The notes under the pieces were generated by a model. It searched no databases, was not told the origin of the DNA, and was given only the letters and a program-made list of their open reading frames with translations. The position numbers and the translations under genes were made by a program. Positions 40,601 to 49,900 of a stretch of DNA of 64,000 bases are shown in pieces. Location of the stretch: contig NC_037602.1 of the NCBI RefSeq assembly GCF_003073045.1, forward strand, positions 1,550,001 to 1,614,000. Reading direction: 5' to 3'. This stretch comes from Pomacea canaliculata (Eukaryota; Mollusca; Gastropoda; Architaenioglossa; Ampullariidae). Every line of letters starts with the position of its first letter. Position 1 is the first letter of the stretch.

Positions 40601-41867
40601 TACAGTCGCTGATGTTTATTTAATGTTATTGTCGGTGCAGACGGTGATGTACCACACGCCCACCAAGTCGCGGGCGATGACCCAGCAGGTGGGCAAGGTG
40701 AAACGTGGCAACATACCTGCAGGTGACAGCGACCACTGGGAGGCCGAGAAGATGGTTATTCCTCCTTTACCGCCATCGCATCTTCACGGCTGCAGCATCA
40801 TCGACATCAAGTATCAGCTGCAGGTGGGTTCCATAGAGGCGCATGGCTCCTCACACTTTAGCTGTTATGTAACTACAACTGTTACAACTCATCCACCCGT
40901 TTTCTACCCTGAAATTAACTTGAATCGCTAACTGCTGAAATTCTGTTAAGAAAAATAAACACACCAACAACATTAAAACAGAATTTTGAAAATTGTTTTG
41001 TGCCTTGAATCAGCTCCGCGTGGAACCAGTCGGTCCGGCCTTTGACCTCAGCGTTCCTCTGGAAATTGTCATCGGCACCATTCCTCTCAACGCCGTCGTT
41101 CAGCGGTTCGTGGCTGCCTATCAGCTGACCCCGCCCACTCCGCACAGACACGCCCTCCCTGCACTTCCGGGTTACGGTCCTGCGCATGGGCATCACGGAG
41201 CGGCCCCGGATGTTACTCCAAAACGAAGTCTTCATCATTGTGTTCGTGAGTACAGTTGTAGTAGAGGACAACCATCATCGCTGGTCATCAGCTAACTGCT
41301 AGCAGCGTGTTAGGCACGTGACTCCAAGCTGATACTTCTAGAAACTTCCGTCTGACACGCGATCCTCTGTAAGAGATCCTTAATGTCTCAGCCAAGCTCA
41401 GTTCTACCTGCAGTTTTTACCTGCTATTCGTGGACGCACACGAAAGGTTATCGCCTGTCAGGGAAAGTAAGAGCAAGGGATAGCTACTGCTGTGTGTGGA
41501 CGATCGTCCAGAGATCGTGCTTGAGGTGTGGAGGGTGGAGATGTGTGCTAAGGTGGGTAGTGGAAAGCCGTGCTAGGGTGGATGGTAAGAAGGAAGAAGG
41601 GTTGGGTAAAGAGGACAATTAAGTTGTTTAATGTTACCTTTGAGCGAGTGTGAAAGTGTCGAGTGCCTGACCTCAAGCTGTCGTTGTTGCTGTGCAGCCC
41701 ACGGTTTCGCCCCCTACGTCTTCGGCCACACCAGAGCGCGTGACGAGGACGACGACGAGAACACGAGAGGTGACAGTCACTACACCCCCGCCTACACCTA
41801 CTACACCTGGCAGCCAGACGACCTGCAACAGCGACGACAACAGACAGGTGTCCGCTTTGCGGCCTGA
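22681..41867 (+). CDS. Alpha-arrestin (arrestin domain-containing protein), copy A, 7 exons, complete
   Basis: Exons: 22681-22798, 27812-27958, 34435-34664, 40328-40510, 40641-40823, 41014-41245, 41698-41867. Total 1263 nt, 420 aa, in phase throughout. The arrestin N-domain spans about residues 4-165 (VLEIVLSNPTGVYFSGQ; YTYPFQFQLPRSVP; EGQHGYLRYWVKVTIQRPW) and the C-domain about 180-312 (LCCLCC cysteine cluster, GFVPGETIHVHGEV, IVIGTIPL). The tail is acidic and aromatic (RDEDDDENTRGD, TPAYTYYTW), as in many invertebrate ARRDC proteins. Alpha-arrestins are membrane and endosomal adaptors that bring cargo to HECT ubiquitin ligases of the NEDD4 type through PPxY motifs. This copy has no PPxY, only LPGY at about 338-341. 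Most of its 19 kb is introns 1-3. The ATG has A at -3. Copy B lies 5.1 kb downstream in the same orientation with the same exon phases. Size is near human ARRDC3 (414 aa), but I cannot assign one-to-one orthology. Confidence 0.95.
23067..23225. mobile_element. MITE-like dispersed repeat, copy 1
   Basis: The left edge GGGGCCAGTTGCACAACAC is mirrored imperfectly at the right edge, which ends GTGCAACTAAACGTGCTGTAGCCCC-like. The inverted core is AGTTGCAC, and the interior is AT-rich. A diverged relative lies at 25230. Family not identified. Confidence 0.4.
25230..25341. repeat. MITE-like dispersed repeat, copy 2 (diverged)
   Basis: Shares ordered blocks with 23067-23225: CACAACACATT, TTTAAATA, ATAATC-GTTnTA-AGAAA, GCACA, TTTTAAAT and TTAAACTCGT. 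Indels between the blocks show an old copy. Confidence 0.4.
30000..30095. repeat. CACTAGACACCAGA short tandem repeat
   Basis: Alternating CACTAGACAC and CAGACACTAGACAC units, including a duplicated block with GGTACA. Confidence 0.6.
33183..33288. repeat. Purine-rich (A/G) tract
   Basis: Over 100 bases almost wholly A and G on the plus strand, within arrestin A intron 2. Low complexity; the Lys/Glu-rich frame is an artefact. Confidence 0.8.
34131..34215 (+). mobile_element. tRNA-derived SINE head (fragment)
   Basis: GCGGCCTGGTGGTGGTTAGC resembles a box A region, and GGGTTCAGATCTCG about 50 bases on resembles box B. The following TCGGGCACG then T-run fits the 3' side of a tRNA-derived SINE. 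No full tRNA fold is evident, so a SINE remnant is more likely than a tRNA gene. Confidence 0.5.
39068..39146. repeat. GT-rich microsatellite
   Basis: Degenerate GTGTGTCCGTGTG and GTGCGTGCG units in arrestin A intron 3. Confidence 0.8.
39284..39326 (+). other. G-quadruplex-forming run on the coding strand
   Basis: Repeated GGGGAGGGAT units give at least seven runs of three or more G with loops of 1-3 bases. The arrangement fits the usual intramolecular G4 pattern, and the run would be in arrestin A pre-mRNA. Confidence 0.6.
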
Positions 41868-42293
41868 TACGTGAAGACGAGGCTGGTGCTTCTTTGTCAG
41901 TTTTCGTGGACTAAATCACAGGGAGTGACGTCAGTCCCAGGCTAAAGAAACAGCGGAACGACTTGCACGGAACCCGTTGGCCGGTGGACCAGGGTCCAGG
42001 ATCTGGGGGCACAGTGGGTGGCTGATGTCTAACAGCTAAATGTCATGTGAAACAGTTGATAAGCACGTGACACATTTAGCTGGACACAGTGTCCACTCGA
42101 CCCCACGTCTTCCATTGGTCGACTTGATGTGTCGTGACCATCAGCACATCCGTGACATTCTAGAGACAAACATGAGATTATTCAATGGACCAACTGGACG
42201 ACAAGAGAGACTGTTTGAAAAGATGAGTGTAAGGAAGAATGTTGTAAGATATTTTTCTTAGCCGAGGGTAAATTATTTTTCCACTTGCTTGTA
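41868..42293 (+). other. Arrestin A proximal 3' UTR
   Basis: The stretch from the arrestin A stop codon to the Tigger element. No AATAAA or ATTAAA was found in it, so the transcript probably extends into the transposon. Confidence 0.5.
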
Positions 42294-42480
42294 CAGTGAT
42301 ACCTCGGTTCTCGAACGCCTTGACTTTCGACCAAATCGGTATTCGACCAGGAAATTCGAGAAAATTTTGTCTTGGAATCCGAACAAATATTTGGAACTCG
42401 AACATCCGAACGTCCGAAATGAGCCGAGTTGAGCCGAATGGCGTTCATTCTGCCCAGCGCGCCTTGCTTGCGTCATCAGT

Positions 42481-42825
42481 GTGAGTGCAGAGAGAGAGAG
42501 AGAGTCACGTTTTTGTGGAGAGAGTCATGAAATGTGTGCAAAATGGGCAGAAATCGCAAATTTTGTTGAACAACATCACCCTGATAAAGTGGTAGCAAAT
42601 AGAGCAGTTAACATTTTTAATGACAATGTTATGTCCACTTTCCGCAAAATTTGGCAAAGGAGAAAAAAACAGCAAACAATTGACAAATTCTTCCGTAGAG
42701 AAATCAGACAAGCAACTGCAGAGCAAGATTCTGAGTCTCCTCAGCAAAAGATACAGAGAACAGAAACACCCGAAGAGCAGTTACCCTCTGTTTTTATTGA
42801 AGAGGACTCCCCTTCAAAACAATAA
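42481..42825 (+). pseudogene. Tigger transposase C-terminal fragment with PIP box
   Basis: An open frame of about 114 codons; the first ATG in it is at 42532. KWAEIANFVEQHHPDKVVAN and RAVNIFNDNVMSTFRKI fit the C-terminal region of Tigger/jerky-like transposases. The following QQTIDKFF (42670-42693) matches the PCNA-interacting consensus Q-x-x-[ILM]-x-x-F-F, a feature known in pogo transposase. It is truncated at the 5' side, with no CENP-B-type DNA-binding domain or DDE residues in the element. Confidence 0.8.
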
Positions 42826-42943
42826 CCATCCCCCTTCCCTCCTCCCTCCACATTCATTCCCTCCTGCCATAAAGCTTGGTACAGGTACAGTAAATGAAAC
42901 ACAATTTACTGTACTGTACATTTTATTTTTTTGTTTTTGTTTT

Positions 42944-42949
42944 AATAAA
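42944..42949 (+). terminator. Poly(A) signal AATAAA inside the Tigger element
   Basis: The first canonical AATAAA found downstream of the arrestin A stop codon. It lies 119 bases after the transposase frame ends, so it is presumably the transposon's own signal. It is in the right orientation to end arrestin A transcripts. Confidence 0.45.
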
Positions 42950-43157
42950 TACACTTTTATTTCTTATTTCTTGTTGAGACTCATGTTTTTCTATATTATA
43001 TACAAATTAGGCCAGTAAATAGGCATTTTCTGGGGCTTGGAACGAATTAATCCAGTTTCCATTATTTCCTATGGGTTTCATTGCTTCGGTTCTCGAACAA
43101 TTTGGTTCTCGACCGTCCTCCCGGAACGAATTATGTTCGAGAACCGAGGTATCACTG

Positions 43158-46100
43158 TATTTTACATCCACCTCCAGCTCGTGGCGGGGAGGTGAGGAGG
43201 TGAGGAGGTGGGGAGATCACAATGTTACCACAATGGTCATTACACGATTAGCTTATGCATGTACTGGTAAGTTATTCTGACTGTAACTACTTCAGTTACA
43301 AGCAACGATCTTTCACACAGAGATAGACTTTTAAAAATATGTTGTGTAACTGTCATTACAGTTTTTATGAGATGCTGCTCCTCATTAAAGGTCTTTTTAT
43401 AAGTATGTCTCTTTGTTTCTGCTGTGCATCATCATGTATACCATGTATACCACGCTTTATACAAGCGGTAAAGCATGGCATGCAATGACACATACAGTAA
43501 CAAATTTGATCGTATATGCACCCAGTAACACATGGTCACATCCAAGTAAAAAAAGTAAGACTACAACAGGGGATGTAGTTGTGAAGCGGGAGTAAGTCGT
43601 CTCCCTAAGGGGAAAATGGGGAACTAAAAAAAAAAAATCTTGTTTCCGAAATTATAAAACGATGTCCAGGTCCTTCGGACACTGCTTGGTATTTTGTTAT
43701 CCTAGGGTACATTTATCACCGCTTTATAACTAAGGCCTTGTGGGTAAATCAACATCTGAGGGGTTGAACACTTTATAAATCTGAAACCGAGAAGCTTTTC
43801 TTTGAGCTTCCGTGTCACCCCACGACAACAACTTGCTCTCGCTTCATCACCACCAGTCCCAGGAGTGGTCTGGGTGATCAGTCGTGTCTCCTCTTCACAA
43901 GTTATTGTGACCCAAACTTTCACACATAAAAGTGACCGACTTTAAAAGTAAACAGAACCTACAGACACAAATATAGATGGGAAGCAGATACGGACTAAGT
44001 TTGCAAATGTTTTTCTTTCTCTCGAAGTAGAATTCTAACTTTTACAAAGAAAATCATCCTCATTTTGGGAGCCTCAGAAGCACATCTGGAAGTCAATCTG
44101 CTGTCGTCAGTCGAGGCGAGGCTCTGGTTTATGTATTTCTTTGCAACTAAGCTCTGCGATGAGTTTTGTCCAAGCGACAAGACCACGTGACCCACAAGAC
44201 AAATTACTCGCCACCCTGTCTGGAGTGTGGAGAGGTCGGTGACGGAGGATACTACAACAGGCCTGTCCTGATTGCTGTCCTCCTGAAATTTTAATGCCAG
44301 ACAACTCCGGCATCGATCAGCCATGTTCGGGGGGACAACTGAAGGTCCTCGGCAGTCCAGGAGCTTACTGAGGCCAGTGATTTTAGTCTCTCACTTGTCT
44401 CACACACTTTAAAACTTCTCCAACTTCCATCTAGAAGTTTTTCTTAAATACTTTACATCTGTCTCGGGGACTGCTTTGATTCTCAACGGGATTTTAAAGG
44501 ACTCTAACGTGATCCTTAAAGGACTTTGCTCGAAAGTACACTTTCTTTGCATTTTGTGACACTGTATGTTGTGACTGAATATATCTCCCACTCTGACCTA
44601 CTTCACTCGGTGTTGCTAACATTTGCGACTCCTGACAGTTTTAGTGGAGGTGATGTAACGAGGTAACGGCCATGTCGCTCGGTCCACACCTACCTGGTGA
44701 ACAGGCAGCAGGTGTGTAGAAAGAAGTAACAGCCCTCTAATGACATTAGCCATGTCGTTAACCATCTAATCCTTTAAACTTTCACTTATAAACACATCTG
44801 CTCCATGAACATTATTCTTAACAACATTCCACATGCTACGAGTCCACCTTTTTATCTTTCTTTTACTTTTTCTGTCTTTTGACTAGTCCGCCTGATTGTC
44901 TTTCGCTGCACATTTACGAAGCTCTCTATCTTTATTGTTTATTCCCTGATTCCTCTTTGTGTCTCTTATTACTTCTCTTCATGGTTGTTTATCCTTTCGT
45001 CCTTCGTATGCTGTTCATGCCTCGTTCTTGTCTCCAGCGCTGTGAGCACGCTCCTTCATGAGCGAGATCATACGTTATATACATAAAAATTCTTCTTTTT
45101 CTTTATTATTATGTCAAGAAAACATGTTGGATTGTTTTTATCGGTATGGTACACGTGTACTTCATGGTGAATCCCTCCATAATGGCGGGACTGGTGCCAC
45201 CTGCACGGAGTTTGAGCGTTGACGCACGCGCACGTGTGTGTGTTACGGAGATAAGAGAAGCAGAACAAATTATTTTGCTTCTCAAAACATATCTTATTCT
45301 TTTTATTTGGAAGAGGAAGAGGAATTTTAAAAAAAACTTGTTAAAGATGTAAAAAAATCTAGGGGAATCGAGAACTTTCCGTACATTAGAAGCCGCAGAA
45401 ACAATACCAAGAAAGATAACTCTCCAAAGCTCGAAAAGTTTGTGAAAGCAGAGTTGCTGCCCTTGCAAATGTATCTCATGATAACAGAGGACTGAATTTT
45501 CATACACAATTTCTTTTGGAATACAAAAGTCATTCTCATCCTGACTCGGATGATGACTATTACAGTACATTATTGTCGTTACCTGTTCATAACTATTTCA
45601 ACTGTCAGGAAGGGCGGTCACGCGCTGTGTGGAAAGCACTCTCCGTCTGCAGTTAGTCACGATGTTCTACTTGGAGACGATCATAGATCACCAGGTCTCC
45701 TCCTGTCAGTCGAGAGTGTTATACACCTGTCAGGAGGGATCAGCTCTTCCCACATGACGCGACTGCAGTGATGGCGTCACCTGCTGACGTCAGTACTCGT
45801 GACCTCTGACCTCCTGCTTGGAGAATAATTGGCACTCGACGATCTCACGGCGCTCGGTGAATTATTAACAGGACCAACAAAAAGAGATCGGTTAAATTTA
45901 GAGTTTTTACTGCTGTCAAACAGCTCTTGTATTTCTGATGTTCGTGATATGTTTGTACATTGTTTTAAAAATACGACACGTGCATCACGACTTGTCGTCT
46001 GATGATTTGCAGACTTTGAGGTCAGCAGACATCAGAAATATTGCGTACTTTGCTGCATCACGTTTTCTTTGTACACAGAATTAGATACCGTAAGCTCATG

Positions 46101-46954
46101 TTTACATTATTGTCGGTTATGCGGGTCGGACTAGGAAAAAGGTTTCCTCATTATCTCCTGAAAAAAATTGCAAAATCCTGATTGAAGGATGTGTGTCCCT
46201 CCCCTACATCAGCGACCCTAGACCCGCTCGAATGTCTGTCTACACATCTAATGAATAATTTCTACAAGCGCTGCTTTTAAATTTCCCGAAGTCGTGCGTG
46301 GAATCCTCAGTCCGGTGTACAATTCTGTGACCTACAATGACGGGCCAACATCAGCTCGCCAGGTGCTCGTCGCGAGCAGACGATAACAACTCGTTTAGCG
46401 GGTCGCCGCTGTCGCTGCTTTATGCGGAAGGTAAACAATGAACCCCTTCCCCCCGAAAAGAGAAAGTTTAAAACTCATTGCCTGAGGGGCAGGTGACAGA
46501 AGGAGTCAAGGGTGGCAAGAAGCAGCGAGGATGTTTGTAGGGAGGTGATAGGTGGTGTATGTATTACGCATGTTTGTGTCCAACGGCGCCACGTAAACAT
46601 CGGCTCTAGCAGGTGAGACCACCCCCTCCCCAGCCCACCTCCCAGTTCTGTTGTGCATGGAGCAGATGCCAAGGTGCTACACGATGAGCCCCCCACCTCG
46701 CGGCAGGTGACTGCCTGAGTCAAGGGTTTGTCTCATCGCCGGCCAGCGCACCAAACCCGACATTTCTCATTTGTCTCCGAGCTCCAGCGTTCACATCCCG
46801 ACATTTCTCGTCGTGGCTCCGAGCTCCAGCGTTCACATCCCACTCAGCGCTGTGAAGACCAGAAAGCTGGTGACTAAAGCTGACGAGGTTGTCGGCGATA
46901 TCATTAGTCAACACTGTGCAGGGGTTAGTGCAACTGTAAGGCAGATGTTCCAAG
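43158..46954. other. Intergenic region between the two arrestin genes
   Basis: No exon-like or family-like sequence recognised. It includes the arrestin B 5' flank. A 42-bp direct duplication lies at 46757-46841, and an out-of-frame upstream ATG at 46945. Confidence 0.5.
46757..46841. repeat. 42-bp direct duplication upstream of arrestin B
   Basis: Two adjacent copies that each start CGACATTTCTC and end CTCCGAGCTCCAGCGTTCAC, differing mainly in the middle. They lie 110-200 bases before the start codon, probably in the promoter or 5' UTR. Confidence 0.75.
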
Positions 46955-46977
46955 ATGGGGAAATTGAAAACTTTTGA
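46945..46977 (+). promoter_or_regulatory. Short upstream ORF overlapping the arrestin B start codon
   Basis: ATG at 46945 opens a 10-codon frame (MFQDGEIENF) in the +2 frame relative to the arrestin ATG at 46955, ending TGA at 46975-46977. It would lower main-frame initiation if the mRNA includes it. The arrestin ATG has the better context (A at -3). Confidence 0.4.
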
Positions 46978-49900
46978 GATTTTCGTAGACAACCAAGATG
47001 GACAGGTGGCAGCCGGAGAGACTTTACGAGGAGAGGTTGTCTTGGAAACAACAGAAGACATCGACGTCGTAGGTAAGTTATTTTGATTTTCTTTCGGGGC
47101 TGGGGTTCGGGTGGGAGAGGGAGGATCACCCATCTGATCTTTCTCCACAAAACTTGTAACAAATCACCTTGGGCATTTCAAATGACTTGTCTTAGCACAG
47201 GACATCCGGCAGACAGACAGAGAGAGAGAACGGCGAGAGAAACGATGAGAGAGAACTCATGCATACAGATGTTGGGTTATTAAAGACTGAAACTATTCGT
47301 GATTAAAGGAAAGAAAACTGTTTTTTTTACCCAAACCGTAAAACCCTGTGTAGCCAAGAAACCGTTTTTCCTAAGATACGGTTCTGCTCACCTGCCTACA
47401 GGATGTGTGGTGACTGAGAAAGGGACGGAAGGAGAGAGAGAAGAACTTGACAACATTTTGTATTCGATATACATTGTTGTACTAGATATCCATTTCTGCA
47501 AGCTGTACAGGGTGTAGTTTATGTGAATTGTGCCAGTTACATCTGAGAAAGCCATTCTGTTAGAGACTTGGCACACAACTATTGCTAGCACGTGTGTAGC
47601 ACGTGAGGTGTGTGTAGTCTGTCTGTCATATGCCTCTTGTTCATATCACGTGACATATTAAGTCACTACTGCTTCTTACTCATAATCTGTTTTTTACTCA
47701 TAATCTGCGTCTCACAATCCCATGACCAGTCAGGCACTACACTACAGATAACAAAGACTGAGGAACCGTTACAAAGAGTTTTCAAAACAGAGGTCCTGCA
47801 CCTCGGCTAATAAAAGATGAAGTCACAGAATTAACGCATGAAGATATTTTTATGATGGGGTTAGAAAGGAGTAAGATTATGGCTGATGAGTTTTTAAACC
47901 ATCATCTTGTAAACTTTCCCAACGGCTCTGTTCACGAGTCTTAATTATTGCGCAGAAGTGTGTATGTGCGCGTGCGCGCGTGACGAAAGTCAGGTGAACC
48001 AGGCCGAAAGGTTCACAACTTGTGGGAAAAGACGATGTGTTCTGGCTTGAACACTTAACCCTCAGTGACCTGTACGAGTTCCCTCCGCCGATCTATTTTT
48101 AAAGGCGGCAATGACAGGTAATGACAGGTAATCACATGCAGGTAATCACAGGTGTCGCACCACGTCAGACCGCGGACCCAATCCCACAGTCATGGCAGAT
48201 GAGAGAATCACAGGGTGCTCATCACTCCATCTTTCCTCTGTCTGTCGTCTGCTCCCATCACACCCTCCCCTCTATAAATCGCTGCCCCTCCCATCCACCC
48301 ACACCCTGACACCTTAGTCACCGTTACACGGAGGTCGAACAGGAAGTGGGGGTCAAATTTACAAGCTTCGTGGTGTAGGTAGCTTGTTGTCGGGGTGCCC
48401 AGTGTTTTGTACCTGGCGTGTGAGTTAGGGCGACCAGGTGCGACTCAGGTGGGGCTGGAAGGTCTGGCAAGGAGCTGTGAAGGCTCAGTGCACTTCTGCC
48501 TGTTGACGACCTACATACTCCACACACAAATGTGTCAGCAGGTCGCGGAAGCAAATAAACAAAACTGTTGATGAAGCTTTTGGCCGACGGCGACAGGAGG
48601 GTGTGTTTAGAGTTTGTTGAGTGACTTAATGTCTGGCTGTGCATTGTAAACAAAGGAAAGAATAAAGGTGTGTGAACAGGTAAACAAGTCGCGAAATCAG
48701 CTTAGTTTGCATCAGAGTCTCGTGGAAATATGCGCAGTCAAAACTCTTCTTCTGTCTTTCCCTCTGGCAGGAAGACAACAGGAAGGATGTTAGTGTAGCG
48801 GGGGAGAGGCTGCGAGACGGGTGTGTAGGTAGGTAAGTAAGCGAGTGGATTGTTGAGCATGTGAGATGAGTTGGCACGTAGATGTGTTCCTGTACTTAGT
48901 TCATAAGAAATGAAGTTGTATTATTAACTGCAGGCAAACACTATGCTGTTGCAGAGATCCGGGTGGAATTCAAAGGCAGATGTCAGGTGCAGTGGGCAGA
49001 CCCCAAGTCGTCGACCCCGATGGCGGAGATTCACGCCACCGCCGTGGAGCCGGTGGTTGCGGAGGAGGAATACATCAACGACTGCTTGAAGTTGTTCCCA
49101 GGGCATGAGTGCAGTAAGATCACTGTCCACTGGCTTGAGTAGAATACGATCACTGTCATACACAATGGTCACCCTTTATCACACATTGAGTACACATTGT
49201 GTGGCAAGATCATACACCATACTCCATCATACACATTGTGTGGCATTATGTGTATACACCATACTCCATCATAGACATTGCCATGAGTAGTAAGCTCACC
49301 CGGACTTACATGACGAGGGCTAAGACTGTATTTTGTGTCCATGTGTGGAGCGGGTTTTCCCGAAGCCAGTGGATTTTCCCGGAGCTAACCCTGTCTGTGA
49401 GCTCACTGTCCAGTCAAGCCAGGTGTTCACTTTACCTGAAATACCAAAGTCCCGCACCTCGCTTCCTGATACACAGGACGTGACTGGGTGACCTCCCCTG
49501 ACTTAATGTTGTCTCCCCTCTTGCTCATAGCATCTACTGGTGTAGCCTCAGTTTTATCCAAACTAGTGTGTACATTTGCCTGTACACACATGTACTCTGC
49601 ACGCTGTGTACAAACATGTACTATATACACTATGTAAACATATACCACTGCGATATATACAAACGTACTGTGTACACGGTGTACAGACATACAGTGTGCG
49701 CTGTGTACAAATATACTTTGTATCCTGTGTACATCAATAGATGTGAGGGCTTGGACTGGCATGCCTGCACTTGCAGTGCTAACACCGTCGAGACAACACA
49801 CACACACACGCACACATGCATACTCAGTGGTGCACAACACTTGTGTGTATACAAAACACAAACAGTAACCATGGCAACAGACAGATAAACTATTCCTTCA

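Larger units (their letters stand above)
42294..43157. mobile_element. Tigger/pogo-type DNA transposon, internally deleted, 864 bp
   Basis: A perfect 23-bp inverted repeat opens the element (CAGTGATACCTCGGTTCTCG, then AAC) and closes it in reverse complement. Both ends are flanked by TA (42292-42293, 43158-43159), the target duplication of Tc1/mariner/pogo elements. The interior keeps only the last part of a transposase frame (to 42825) and a poly(A) signal. The N-terminal HTH and DDE catalytic region are gone, so it is non-autonomous. TCTCGAAC motifs recur inside both ends. Confidence 0.93.

Noticed and set aside
41692..41874. Alternative Thr/Pro-rich reading frame of the last arrestin A exon
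   Set aside because: The junction phase from exon 6 (one leftover base) selects the frame with the conserved DEDDDENTRGD and YTYYTW tail, not this one.
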